Of a stretch of 55,026 nucleotides of DNA, positions 17,501-26,675 are shown piece after piece. Positions within the stretch are counted from its first letter, which is position 1; every line of letters begins with the position of its first letter. Source of the stretch: Candidatus Krumholzibacteriota bacterium (GTDB taxonomy: Bacteria; Krumholzibacteriota; Krumholzibacteriia; JACNKJ01). The translations under genes and the position numbers were made by a program. The stretch lies in the NCBI GenBank assembly GCA_016933175.1, contig JAFGBK010000073.1:1-55026 (forward strand), given 5' to 3'. The notes below the pieces were generated by a model. It saw only the letters and a list, made by a program, of their open reading frames with translations, was not told the DNA's origin and did not search any database.

Positions 17501-17814
17501 TGGTGGACTTCATCAACAAGTCGCGGGCGCGCGGCGTCGGGCGCTGGTTCTCCATCGTGCGCTCGGGCGTGGTGCGCATGCGGCCCATCCTGCTGACCAC
17601 CATCACCACCATCGTCGGCCTGTCGTCCCTGACCATCGCCACCACGGGCGCCAGCAAGGTGATGGTGCCCATGGCCGTCAGCATGATCTGGGGCCTGGCC
17701 TTCGCGACGGTGCTGACGCTCTTCCTGATCCCGGCCCTGATCGGCATCGTCGACGACGTCAACTTGCGCTTCCGCTTCGGGCGCAGCTGGGACCTGTACG
17801 GCCCCAAGGCCTGA
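14596..17814 (+). CDS. RND-family efflux permease (AcrB/HAE type)
   Basis: A protein of 1,072 residues, usual length for the family. Features are an N-terminal membrane helix (ILVNMLFFILVFLGIGLY), the porter segment YPGASPLEVEQQI, and a first membrane block from about residue 330. That block includes ALGMIVDDAIVVVDNIQ (about 390-406), whose paired aspartates serve proton relay in this family. The second half repeats the layout, with MILATQFNSLIQPFVVLFTV and MGLVVNNSLVMVDFIN. A charged, Gly/Pro-rich linker of about 60 residues (about 505-560) joins the halves. It should pump substrates out with proton entry, working with the two preceding gene products. ATG 14596 follows AAAGGGGAG. Drug or metabolite specificity is not readable. 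Confidence 0.9.
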   Translation: MDIATFSVNRKILVNMLFFILVFLGIGLYRQMPREFFPNMHLDEALIIVTYPGASPLEVEQQILNKIEDAVAELDGLDEVQSRAQNSVAVVELFIEQGTDIDKFMLDMQAAVNNIPDLPDDAEDPVYLELDSSAIAPVCFIAIGGEVSEAVLLEIAEDLKQDIIDIRGVKKVDIDGLRDDEVHINVDPVLLDHHGLALADVVAALAARNVDLPAGSAELGRSEYSLRVLGKFRTVDEIEDTVLRQAEDGNVVRLGQVAQVVLEPEEQEAVNRLNGKPAGTLYVYKKDAGDAIRIMAQVRPLVERYNATLPLPVNLEIRVDTSELVEERLGIMTNNALLTAVLVGAFLFVFLGWTNALLVLVGIPFTFLTGFLFMSVADMSINMLTLFALIMALGMIVDDAIVVVDNIQRYIEFGLPPRQAAILGTKEVMAPVTSAVLTTVAGFTPLLFMTGMIGKFMEAIPLTVIFALLASLVEALLILPSHSAELNELYRRLCRRFGRRGKHEGPAAGRCPAGDDAPQGPAAPLENGLKGGVRLRGRQNLLFRRLRRLYRRQLILALRHRYLGVVGVVVLAVLCLGLLRQIPVKMFGDEDFDQFVIRYELPQGAPLAETARMTRAIEQIVEANVPAEERKGIVSTSGYQIINYEYIRGSHKAEVTVDLVSAADRNRSDMAIMADLRERIARVPGIRELHLVRPESGPPTGRPVEIRVVGPRFEVLEDLGEVVKAELARIPGVVDIADNFDRTAMEYLVEVDEDRAKALGLSNIMVASTVSAAFQGMAATEYTDPDGTDRDIVVRLNDRYRDDLGTLDLLKVQSPAGGLVPLSSLARFTPSNNFSNIRHYGRERAITITSELEGGQTSAAVNEEIARKFADFSLDHPGYRLEFGGEYERTTESFRSLFLMLPVALLAIFMILATQFNSLIQPFVVLFTVPFSFIGVVIGLLVMGYNFSIPAMVGIISLMGLVVNNSLVMVDFINKSRARGVGRWFSIVRSGVVRMRPILLTTITTIVGLSSLTIATTGASKVMVPMAVSMIWGLAFATVLTLFLIPALIGIVDDVNLRFRFGRSWDLYGPKA

Positions 17815-17867
17815 GCCCCGGCGGGGTGTCGCCTGAGCGCCCCCCACCCGTGAGGGCCGGTACGCAG

Positions 17868-17896
17868 CGAGGCCGGAGGGCTTGCCTCCGGCCTCG
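17868..17896 (+). terminator. Hairpin after the efflux operon, candidate terminator
   Basis: A perfect 12-bp inverted repeat (CGAGGCCGGAGG / CCTCCGGCCTCG) with a 5-nt loop lies 54 nt after the RND stop. No T run follows, so it is at best a weak intrinsic terminator. It sits between convergent genes and could act for both. Confidence 0.5.
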
Positions 17897-17990
17897 TGTA
17901 TCTCGGCCATGGCGCGGGAAAGGCGCCGGCCGCGTGCGGTGCGCGATGGCCGCCGCGCCGGGCGGGCGCGGCGGCTGTCGTGCGGGGTGC

Positions 17991-18869
17991 CTAGGGCATG
18001 AACTCCTGGAGCAGCTCCTGCATGGTCGGCTCGTGGTCCAGGCCGGCGCGGCTGATGTCGCGCAGGCGCAGGGCCTCCTCCCCGTAGTGCGGCCGCGGCG
18101 ACTTGTAGAGGATCCCCAGGTTGATGGCGCCCGGGTCGGCGTCCTCGCGGGTGAAGGCCGCGTCGCGGCTGCCCAGCTCGGTGGCCGGCACCTCGATGAC
18201 GCGGATCAGATCGCGGATGCGCTTGAACTCGTCCATGCCGCGGAAGGTGGGGCAGGGCGACAGCACGTGGACGAAGGAGAAGCCCGGGTGCCGGATGGCT
18301 GCCACCACCATCTCCGTCAGGTGCTTGAGGTTGCCGGCGAAGCCCCGCGCCACGAAGGACGTGTCGAAGGCCACGGCCAGCTTCACCGGTTCCATGGGCG
18401 TGTCGATGGAGCGGAAGGGCGAGGTCACCGTCACGTCGCCCTTGGGCGTCGTCGGCGAGAGCTGCCCCTTGGTCAGTCCGTAGATGCGGTTGTCCATCAT
18501 GATGTAGGTCATGTCCACGTTCCGCCGCGCCGCGTGCGGGAAGTGTCCCATGCCGATGGACAGGCCGTCGCCGTCGCCGCCCACGGCCAGCACCGTGATC
18601 TCCGGCCGCGCCAGCTTGAGGCCCTGGGCGATGGGCAGCGCGCGCCCGTGCACGGCGTTCATGCCGTAGACGTTGATGTAGCCGGGCAGCCGCGACGAGC
18701 AGCCGATGCCGGAGATGATCCCCACGTCGTGGGGCGATACGTCCAGCTCGGTCAGCGCCCGGTAGATGGCGTTCAGGACGCCGTAGTTGCCGCAACCCGA
18801 GCACCAGACGGGCTTCAGGTCGCGCTTGTAGTCGGCCACGGTGTGCTGCCTGGGCGCGTCGACCGCCAT
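17991..18869 (-). CDS. korB: 2-oxoacid:ferredoxin oxidoreductase, beta subunit (KorB type)
   Basis: A protein of 292 residues carrying the thiamine diphosphate subunit features: WCSGCGNYGVLNAIYRAL at the start, ISGIGCSSRLPGY, the metal/TPP-binding VGGDGDGLSIGMGHFPHAAR with following MMDNRIYGLTKGQ, and SPCPTFR. The conserved cysteines are consistent with the single [4Fe-4S] cluster of this subunit. Together with KorA it would convert 2-oxoglutarate or a related 2-oxoacid plus CoA to the acyl-CoA, passing electrons to ferredoxin. Substrate choice among 2-oxoacids is not certain. Its ATG overlaps the korA stop by 1 nt (TGATG), with GGGAGG just upstream. Confidence 0.88.
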   Translation of the reverse strand: MAVDAPRQHTVADYKRDLKPVWCSGCGNYGVLNAIYRALTELDVSPHDVGIISGIGCSSRLPGYINVYGMNAVHGRALPIAQGLKLARPEITVLAVGGDGDGLSIGMGHFPHAARRNVDMTYIMMDNRIYGLTKGQLSPTTPKGDVTVTSPFRSIDTPMEPVKLAVAFDTSFVARGFAGNLKHLTEMVVAAIRHPGFSFVHVLSPCPTFRGMDEFKRIRDLIRVIEVPATELGSRDAAFTREDADPGAINLGILYKSPRPHYGEEALRLRDISRAGLDHEPTMQELLQEFMP

Positions 18870-20614
18870 CAGAGGACCTCCCGCACGACGTCGTAGATCT
18901 CGCGGACCGAGAAGGGCTTGCCGCCCGTGCGCCCGTAGTGGACCACCTTCTGTTTGATGTCGCAGCGCGAGCGGATGAACTGGAGGAACATGCCGCGGTA
19001 GTTGAGCTCCACCACCACCAGGATCTTCTTGCCCGCCAGGAAGCGGTCGAAGGCCTCCTTGGGGAAGGGGTGCAGGAGCTGCGGGATCATGCAGTGGACC
19101 TTGCGGCCCTCGGCCTGGAGGCGCAGCACGGTCTCCTTGATGACGCCCTTGCTGGAGCCCCAGCCGAGAATGCCCACCTCGGCGTCCTCGTCGCCGTAGG
19201 TGCGCACGAAGCTGTACTTCTCGATGATGTACCGGTACTTGCGGTAGCGCTTCTCGGTCAGGGCGCTGTGCGTGTCCACGCGGCTCGTGGGGTCGCCGGC
19301 CTCGCTGTGCTCGATGCCGGAGGCCGGGTACTGGCCGCCCGGCATGCCGGGGACCGCCATGGGCGAGACGCCCGTCTTCGTATCCAGGCGGTAGCGCTTG
19401 TAGTCGACCAGCTCCGCCCGGCCGGGCTTGACGCGCTCGTAGACCGCGCGGCGGCTCACGTCGAAGGGCCGCACCGTCTCCTTGCGCTGGGCGATGAACT
19501 GGTCCGAGAGCAGGATGACCGGGATCTGGAACTCCTCGGCGATGTCGAAGGCCTGCACGGCCGTGTCGAAGCAGTCCTCCACGTCGGTGGGCGCGATGAC
19601 CACGCGGGGGCTGTCGCCGTGGCTGCCGTAGATGGCGTGCATCAGGTCGCTCTGCTCGGTCTTCGTGGGGATGCCCGTGCTCGGGCCGCCGCGCTGCACG
19701 TCCACGATGACGATGGGCACCTCGGCGATGGAGGCCAGCCCCAGCATCTCGCTCTTGAGCGAGAGGCCCGGGCCGCTGGTGGCGCACATGGCCTTGGCCC
19801 CGCCGAAGGCCGCGCCCACCACCATGCCGGCGGCGCTGATCTCGTCCTCGCACTGCACCATGATGCCGCCCAGGGCGGGCAGGTGCCTGGCCATCCAGAC
19901 CATGACCTCGCCGGCCGGCGTGATGGGGTAGCCCGCGTAGAAGCGGCAGCCGGCCACCACGGCGCCCAGCGCCGTCGCGGCGTTGCCCTCCATGACCAGC
20001 TTGGGCGCGCCGGGCGTGTACTCGAGGTGGAAGGGATCCCGCTTCTCGAGGTTCTCCTTCACCCATTCCCGGCCGATCCCGAAGGCATCGATGTTCTTCT
20101 CGACGACCCCCGGCTTGGCGGCGAACTTGCGGGCGATGGCGTGGCGGATCCCCTTGGCCGGCAGGCCGAACAGCTCGGCGAGGACGCCCAGCATGATCAC
20201 GTTCTTCGTGAGGATGGTCTGGGTCCGCTCCTTGGCCAGCCGCTTGAAGGGGATGGCGTAGGTGACGGCCTTGAGCGCCGCGTACTGGGCGACGTGGTCC
20301 TCGGGCATGGGATCGTCCTCGTCGTAGAGGATGACCGTGCCCTCGCGCAGCTCCACCTCGTGCTCGAACTTGAGGAGGTCGGCCCAGCTGAAGGTGACGA
20401 GGACGTCGATCTCGTCGCCCTGGGACTGGACGGGCTGCTCGGAAATGCGGACGCGGCAGGAGGACTCCCCGCCGCGGATCTGGGCCCCGTAGCTCTTCAG
20501 CATGAAGGAGAAGAGACCCTCGCTGGACACCGCCGAGACGATGAACTCGCCTGCCGTGATGACGCCGTCGCCGCCGCTGCCAACGATACCGATGATTATG
20601 TCCGTCGAAGCCAT
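18869..20614 (-). CDS. korA: 2-oxoacid:ferredoxin oxidoreductase, fused gamma-alpha subunit (KorA type)
   Basis: A protein of 581 residues. Residues 1-about 190 form the gamma domain (IIIGIVGSGGDGVITAGEF, SYGAQIRGGESS). Residues about 200-581 form the alpha domain (AGCRFYAGYPITPAGEVM, CEDEISAAGMVVGAAFGGAK, TSGPGLSLKSEMLG, RGGPSTGIPTKTEQSDL), ending in a transketolase-C-like part. The gamma-alpha fusion with a separate beta subunit is the usual KorAB form. No ferredoxin-like delta subunit is seen, which is also normal for this type. ATG 20614 starts MASTDIIIG; the best ribosome site (GGAGG) is rather far upstream. The pair points to anaerobic or microaerobic central metabolism or a reductive TCA step. 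Confidence 0.88.
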   Translation of the reverse strand: MASTDIIIGIVGSGGDGVITAGEFIVSAVSSEGLFSFMLKSYGAQIRGGESSCRVRISEQPVQSQGDEIDVLVTFSWADLLKFEHEVELREGTVILYDEDDPMPEDHVAQYAALKAVTYAIPFKRLAKERTQTILTKNVIMLGVLAELFGLPAKGIRHAIARKFAAKPGVVEKNIDAFGIGREWVKENLEKRDPFHLEYTPGAPKLVMEGNAATALGAVVAGCRFYAGYPITPAGEVMVWMARHLPALGGIMVQCEDEISAAGMVVGAAFGGAKAMCATSGPGLSLKSEMLGLASIAEVPIVIVDVQRGGPSTGIPTKTEQSDLMHAIYGSHGDSPRVVIAPTDVEDCFDTAVQAFDIAEEFQIPVILLSDQFIAQRKETVRPFDVSRRAVYERVKPGRAELVDYKRYRLDTKTGVSPMAVPGMPGGQYPASGIEHSEAGDPTSRVDTHSALTEKRYRKYRYIIEKYSFVRTYGDEDAEVGILGWGSSKGVIKETVLRLQAEGRKVHCMIPQLLHPFPKEAFDRFLAGKKILVVVELNYRGMFLQFIRSRCDIKQKVVHYGRTGGKPFSVREIYDVVREVL

Positions 20615-20728
20615 GATGTGGCTTGCTCTCGCCTCCTTCCGCCGGCCGCGGGGCCGGGTGGGTCGCCGGGCAGCGCCGCCCGCCGCCGGCTTCACGCCGA
20701 CTGCCAGGGCCTCCCGCTCCGGGGGTGA

Positions 20729-20758
20729 ATAGTACTAAGAGGCCCCCGGCGATGCCAG
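20729..20758 (-). promoter_or_regulatory. Candidate promoter for korAB
   Basis: On the minus strand CTGGCA is followed after 18 nt by TACTAT, in a small AT-rich patch. It would give a leader of about 108 nt, which is GC-rich and holds no recognised regulatory RNA. Confidence 0.36.
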
Positions 20759-20786
20759 CGATTCGCCGTTTTCACCGCGGGCGGCC

Positions 20787-21347
20787 TCAGGGCCGCCGTT
20801 CGGCGCCGCTCCGGATCAGGGACAGGAACTCCCGGCGCGTGCGGGCGTCCTCGCGGAAGATCCCGCGCATGGCGCTGGTGGTCATGACGGCGTTCTGCTT
20901 CTCGACGCCGCGCATGGCCACGCAGAGGTGGAAGGCCTCCAGGACCACGGCGACCCCCTTCGGCCGCAGGTACTCCATGAGCGCTCCGGCCACCTGGTGG
21001 GTCAGGCGCTCCTGCACCTGGAGGCGGCGGGCGAACAGGTCCACCAGGCGCGGGATCTTGGACAGGCCCACGCAGCGGCCGTCGGGCAGGTAGCCCACGT
21101 GCGCCCGGCCGTAGAAGGGCAGCAGGTGATGCTCGCAGAGGCTGTAGAAGTCGATGTCGCGCACGACGACCATGTCGTCGTACTCGGCGTCGAAGGCGCT
21201 GCCGCCCAGGAGCTCGGCCGGATCCTGTCCGTAGCCCCGGGTCAGGGTCCGCAGGGACTCGGCCACGCGGGCCGGGGTCTCGCGGAGGCCGTCGCGGTCG
21301 GGGTCCTCGCCCAGGGCGGCGAGTATGCTGCGCAGCTCGTCCTTCAT
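20787..21347 (-). CDS. folE: GTP cyclohydrolase I (FolE)
   Basis: A protein of 186 residues, the usual length. Zinc ligands are seen in [18 protein letters not shown] (Cys71, His74) and [10 protein letters not shown] (Cys142). Other family segments are [13 protein letters not shown] and [23 protein letters not shown]. It converts GTP to 7,8-dihydroneopterin triphosphate, the first step to folate, and in many bacteria to queuosine or biopterin-type products. The ATG overlaps the upstream stop by 4 nt (ATGA), so it is the last gene of the FKBP/BtuF-like/folE run. Confidence 0.95.
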   Translation of the reverse strand: MKDELRSILAALGEDPDRDGLRETPARVAESLRTLTRGYGQDPAELLGGSAFDAEYDDMVVVRDIDFYSLCEHHLLPFYGRAHVGYLPDGRCVGLSKIPRLVDLFARRLQVQERLTHQVAGALMEYLRPKGVAVVLEAFHLCVAMRGVEKQNAVMTTSAMRGIFREDARTRREFLSLIRSGAERRP

Positions 21348-22165
21348 GCCTCGTCCTCCTCGGTCCCGGCCGCCAGCAGCGCGGCCAGGGCCCGCAGGGC
21401 CCGCGGCGTCCGCGTGCCGTACCAGGTCAGCGACTCGCCCTCCACGGGAAGGGCGCGGGCCGGGGGTGCGACGCCCGCCGCCGCGAGCGCGTCCACCTCC
21501 GCCGGCCCGAAGGCGTAGGGCTCGCTGGGCAGCAGGACCAGGGCGGGCCGCCGCCCGGCCAGCTCCACCAGGGTGGTCTGGCCATAGCCCTCGTGGTCGC
21601 CGTAGACGTTCACGAGCCCCAGCTCGGCCATGACGGCGTCGATGTAGGTGCCGCCGCCGGCCGCCAGCCAGGGATCCTTCCAGACGAGGGTCGCCGCCCG
21701 CCGGGGCGCGGCGCGGCGCGGCGCTGCGGCCTCGCGTCGCGCGGCGGCCAGGTCCGCGCGGAAGGCGGCGGCCGCCTCGCCGGCTCCCAGCAGGCGCCCG
21801 TAGTCGGCCAGCAGGGCGTCCACATCGTCCAGGCGGCGGGGGTGCACGGCGTGGACGGGCACGCCGGCCGCCTCCAGGGCCGCCAGGTCCATGGCCCGGT
21901 TCTCCTCCAGGCAGGCCAGGACCAGGTCGGGCCGCAGCCCGGCCACGGCCTCCAGGTCCGGGTCCCTGGGCCCGCCCACGGCGGGCACTCCCGCCAGGAC
22001 GTCCGCGGGATGAATGCAGAAGCGCGTGCGCCCGACAAGGCGGCCCGCCGCGCCCAGCTCGACGACGGTCTCCGTGAGGCTGGGCACCAGGGAGACCAGG
22101 CGGCGGCGCTCCCCGGGCGGCAGCTCCCGGCCGCGGGCGTCCCGGATGCCGGATGGCTCCGCCAC
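21344..22165 (-). CDS. BtuF-like helical-backbone metal receptor (cobalamin-binding-type protein) without signal peptide
   Basis: A protein of 273 residues related to periplasmic vitamin B12/iron-siderophore binding proteins. It has [18 protein letters not shown] and [20 protein letters not shown] near the start, [21 protein letters not shown], then a long central helix, and [23 protein letters not shown] in the C-terminal lobe. It starts directly in the mature-like sequence at GTG 22165 with no signal peptide or lipobox, so it is probably cytoplasmic. Signal-less BtuF-like paralogues are known in many bacteria, but their role is uncertain. No ABC permease or ATPase for it lies nearby. It begins 8 nt after the FKBP gene and overlaps folE. 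Confidence 0.78.
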   Translation of the reverse strand: MAEPSGIRDARGRELPPGERRRLVSLVPSLTETVVELGAAGRLVGRTRFCIHPADVLAGVPAVGGPRDPDLEAVAGLRPDLVLACLEENRAMDLAALEAAGVPVHAVHPRRLDDVDALLADYGRLLGAGEAAAAFRADLAAARREAAAPRRAAPRRAATLVWKDPWLAAGGGTYIDAVMAELGLVNVYGDHEGYGQTTLVELAGRRPALVLLPSEPYAFGPAEVDALAAAGVAPPARALPVEGESLTWYGTRTPRALRALAALLAAGTEEDEA

Positions 22166-22173
22166 GGGCCGCC

Positions 22174-22707
22174 CTAGTCCAGGACCGCCAGCAGCTCGAT
22201 CTCGAAGATCAGCGTGGCCTGGGGAGGAATGACCGGCGGCCGGCCCCGCTCGCCGTAGGCCAGCTCCGGCGGGATGGCCAGGCGCCGCACGCCGCCCACC
22301 GTCATGCCGGCCACGCCCTCCTCCCAGCCGGCGATGACGCTGCCCTGGCCCAGGGCGAAGCGCAAGGGCTCCGTGCGCCCCTGGGCGTCGGGGTCGCGGC
22401 TGCTCCAGAACTTGGTGCCGTCCAGCAGCCAGCCCGTGGCGTGGGTCACGCAGATCTGTCCCGGCCGGGGGGATTCCCCCTCGCCGGCGACGAGGTCCAC
22501 GTACTGCAGGCCCGAGGCCGTGGTGACCAGTTCCTTGCCAGCCCCCTCGCCCTCGAGGATCGCGCGGGCCGCCCGGGAGGCGTCGTTGAGCTCGCCGGCG
22601 GCCAGCTCGGCCTCGCCGGCGTCGCCGGCCTTCTCGCCCCCGCCGCAGCCGGCGAGGAGGAGCGACAGTAGTGCCGCCAGAGCCCCCGCGATAAGCTGCC
22701 GTTTCAT
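22174..22707 (-). CDS. FKBP-type peptidyl-prolyl cis-trans isomerase, lipoprotein
   Basis: A protein of 177 residues. The N-terminus is a lipoprotein signal (LLSLLLAGC, Cys21) followed by a Gly-rich tether. The C-terminal about 100 residues are an FKBP domain: [67 protein letters not shown] and [14 protein letters not shown]. It should assist folding of exported proteins at the membrane. ATG 22707 has GGAAGGGGACG upstream. It leads the run with the BtuF-like gene and folE, with no obvious functional link. Confidence 0.92.
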   Translation of the reverse strand: MKRQLIAGALAALLSLLLAGCGGGEKAGDAGEAELAAGELNDASRAARAILEGEGAGKELVTTASGLQYVDLVAGEGESPRPGQICVTHATGWLLDGTKFWSSRDPDAQGRTEPLRFALGQGSVIAGWEEGVAGMTVGGVRRLAIPPELAYGERGRPPVIPPQATLIFEIELLAVLD

Positions 22708-22799
22708 GCCGTCCCCTTCCGTTGGAGCCAGGCTCCCAATCTAGACCAATCCGGAGCGCGCCGCACCCGGAAATGCTATGCTGGCCCCGGAGGTGGACC

Positions 22800-23516
22800 A
22801 TGCGCTTATCCCTGCGGCGTTGCGGGCGGCTCGCCCCGGTGGCCCTCGCCCTCCTGGCGGCCCCGGCGGCCGGCCAGGAGGCCGCCGGCCAGGAGGCGGG
22901 CGGCCGGGAGGCGGTGCGCGAGACCGCCATCATCGAGACTATCGAACTGCCCGCGGCCCGCCGGGACGGACCCCTGTCCCTGGAGGCGGCCCTGGCGGCG
23001 CGGCGCTCCTGGCGGCGCTTCGGCGAGCGGGCCCTGCGCCTGGAGGAGATCGCCCAGCTCTTCTGGGCGGCCCAGGGGCAGAGCCGCCCCGGGCGGCGCA
23101 CGGTGCCCAGCGCCGGAGCCCTCTATCCCCTGGATGTCTACGCGGTGACGCGGCAGGGCCTCTACCACTACCGGAGCGCCGACCACTCGACCCTGCTCGA
23201 GCGGCGCCCCTTCCTGCGCGACAGCCTCTTCGCGGCCTCGCGGAACCAGGAGGCCCTCCGGCAGCCACCGGCCGTCTTCGTGATCACGGGGACGCCGGCC
23301 CGCAGCGCCGCCAAGTACGGGGCGCGGGCCGAGCGCTACACCTGGCTGGAGGCCGGCCACGCGGCCCAGAACCTGCTGCTGCAGGCCGTCGCGCTGGGCC
23401 TGGTCGCCGTGCCCGTGGGCGCCTTCCGGGACGAGGACGTGGCCGCCGCCCTGCGCCTGCCGGCGGGCGAGATGCCCCTCTACCTCATCCCGGTGGGCTG
23501 CCGCCCGGATCCCTGA
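22800..23516 (+). CDS. Exported SagB-type nitroreductase-family dehydrogenase
   Basis: A protein of 238 residues. A signal peptide (RLAPVALALLAAPAAGQE) is followed by a short GQEAAGQEAGGREA spacer, then a nitroreductase fold of SagB type: LEAALAARRSWRRFGERAL, LEEIAQLFWAAQGQS, RTVPSAGALYPLDVYAV, RYTWLEAGHAAQNLLLQAVALGL and LYLIPVGC. These segments bind FMN in the family. SagB proteins oxidise azoline rings in peptide natural products when paired with a cyclodehydratase; none is present here, so this is more likely a stand-alone, possibly periplasmic, flavin oxidoreductase. ATG 22800 follows GGAGGTGGACC. An export signal on an FMN nitroreductase is uncommon. Confidence 0.82.
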   Translation: MRLSLRRCGRLAPVALALLAAPAAGQEAAGQEAGGREAVRETAIIETIELPAARRDGPLSLEAALAARRSWRRFGERALRLEEIAQLFWAAQGQSRPGRRTVPSAGALYPLDVYAVTRQGLYHYRSADHSTLLERRPFLRDSLFAASRNQEALRQPPAVFVITGTPARSAAKYGARAERYTWLEAGHAAQNLLLQAVALGLVAVPVGAFRDEDVAAALRLPAGEMPLYLIPVGCRPDP

Positions 23517-23542
23517 CGGCGCGCCGGGCGGCGGGCTTTTCC

Positions 23543-23572
23543 TTGAGGCAACAGGCGGCCTGGGCCTACAAT
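23543..23572 (+). promoter_or_regulatory. Candidate promoter for trkA-trkH
   Basis: TTGAGG, an 18-nt spacer and TACAAT lie 69 nt before the TTG start of trkA. Predicted transcript start is near 23579. Confidence 0.5.
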
Positions 23573-23640
23573 GCCCGCCGGCCGCACTGCGGCCTGCATC
23601 CGGCCGGCCCGGCGCTGGCCGAGCGAGGCGGGAGGCTTCC

Positions 23641-24996
23641 TTGCAGATCCTGATCGTCGGCGGCGGCACGGTGGGCTTCGAGCTGGCCGTCCAGCTCCAG
23701 CGGGCCGGCCACGACGTGGCCCTCGTGGAGCGGGACCCCCAGCGCTGCGCGGAGATCGAGGAGAAGCTGGACATCCTGGTCGTTCCCGGCCACGGCAGCA
23801 GCCCCCGCACCCTCGAACGGGCCGGCCTCCCCGGCGCCCACATGGCCATCGCCGTCACGTCCGTGGACGAGGTCAACATCCTCGTCTGCGGCCTGGCCAT
23901 GCAGTACGGCGTCGAGACCCGCATCGCCCGCATCCGCAGCGGCGAGTTCCTCCGCCGCGGCTCCCACGTGGACCTCTCGGCCCTCGGCGTCACCCGCGTC
24001 ATCGATCCCGAGCACGTGATGACGCGGATCATCGAGCAGATCGCCCTGGTCCCCGAGGCCGTGGAGGTCTTCAGCTACCACGACGGCCAGGTGCTCATCG
24101 TCCGGCACATCATCAAGGAGGACATGCCCATCCTGGGCCGGCCCCTGAGCGAGCTGCTTCCCCGGGCCACGCCCCACCAGTTCCTGGCCGTGGCCCTCCG
24201 GCGCGACGGCACCGACCGGATCCCCGTCGGCGAGGACGTGCCCCGGCCCGGCGACGACTTCACGACCATCTTCCCCCGCGAGGCCCTGCCCGATTACCTG
24301 GAGTTGCTCGGCCTGGCGGGCCGCAAGGTACGCAAGGCCGTCGTCGCCGGCAACGGCCGCACGGCCATCCAGCTCTGCGAGCACTTCTCCCGCTGGGTGG
24401 ACGAGGTGATCCTCGTGGACCGCGACGCCGAGCACGGGCGCGAGGCCGCCGAGTCCCTCGACGGCGTCGAGGTGATCCACGGCGATCCCACGGAACAGGA
24501 CGTGCTGCGCGAGGTGAACACGGGCAAGGCCGACCTCTTCGTGGGTGCCGGACGGGAGACCTCGCGCAACGTCATGAGCGCGCTGCTGGCCAAGTCCGAG
24601 GGCGCGGGAAAGGTCATCGCCGTCTCCTTCGAGCCGCACAGCAACCGCCTGTTCCGGGACATCGGCGTGGACCATGTCGTCAGCCCCCGCCGGGCCATGG
24701 CCCAGGAGATCATGGACGTGATCCACCGCGGCCGCCTCTCGGTGGAGCTGCAGCTGCGCGGCATGAACCTCGAGTCGCTGGAGATCAAGGCGGGCGAGGG
24801 CAGCAAGATCACCCGGGCGCCTCTGCACGAGGTCTGGCAGCCCTTGAAGCAGCAGGCCATCGCCGGCGCCGTCTTCCGCGGCGGGCACACGCTGATCCCG
24901 CGGGGCAACACCGTCATCGAGCCCGGGGACGACGTCATCGTCGTCACCCAGCCCAAGATGGTCTCCCGCATCCAAAGCCTCTTCCGGGAACACTGA
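23641..24996 (+). CDS. trkA: Trk potassium uptake system NAD-binding regulatory protein TrkA
   Basis: A protein of 451 residues built of two RCK units. Each has a Rossmann NAD-binding part and a TrkA-C part: ILIVGGGTVGFELAVQLQRAG at the start, and KAVVAGNGRTAIQLCEHF near residue 230. The second TrkA-C ends with IEPGDDVIVVTQPK. It gates TrkH in response to nucleotide. The start is TTG 23641, with GGGAGG 8 nt upstream; no ATG fits, since the glycine-rich NAD site begins at residue 6. The stop is followed after 1 nt by trkH. Confidence 0.93.
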   Translation: MQILIVGGGTVGFELAVQLQRAGHDVALVERDPQRCAEIEEKLDILVVPGHGSSPRTLERAGLPGAHMAIAVTSVDEVNILVCGLAMQYGVETRIARIRSGEFLRRGSHVDLSALGVTRVIDPEHVMTRIIEQIALVPEAVEVFSYHDGQVLIVRHIIKEDMPILGRPLSELLPRATPHQFLAVALRRDGTDRIPVGEDVPRPGDDFTTIFPREALPDYLELLGLAGRKVRKAVVAGNGRTAIQLCEHFSRWVDEVILVDRDAEHGREAAESLDGVEVIHGDPTEQDVLREVNTGKADLFVGAGRETSRNVMSALLAKSEGAGKVIAVSFEPHSNRLFRDIGVDHVVSPRRAMAQEIMDVIHRGRLSVELQLRGMNLESLEIKAGEGSKITRAPLHEVWQPLKQQAIAGAVFRGGHTLIPRGNTVIEPGDDVIVVTQPKMVSRIQSLFREH

Positions 24997-24997
24997 G

Positions 24998-26602
<1,605 letters not shown>

Positions 26603-26675
26603 TGCGCGCCGGCCGGCCGCGGCCGGACTGGGCGCCGCGGGGCGCCGCCCCTGCCGGCTGTCGGCCGGCGCGGGC

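Noticed and set aside
13372..18804. Very long leftward open frame (about 1,800 codons) antisense to the TolC-MFP-RND genes
   Set aside because: It is low-complexity, His/Asp/Gly/Ala-rich sequence created by the high-GC third codon positions of the real genes; no domain and no ribosome site.
22800..23516. Azole-modified peptide (TOMM) biosynthesis cluster suggested by the SagB-type protein
   Set aside because: No cyclodehydratase (YcaO), precursor peptide or transporter lies nearby, and the protein has an export signal.
26603..26675. GC hairpins between the convergent trkH and hyuA genes
   Set aside because: Several short GGCGCC-type palindromes can pair, but there is no T run on either strand; expected by chance at this GC content.
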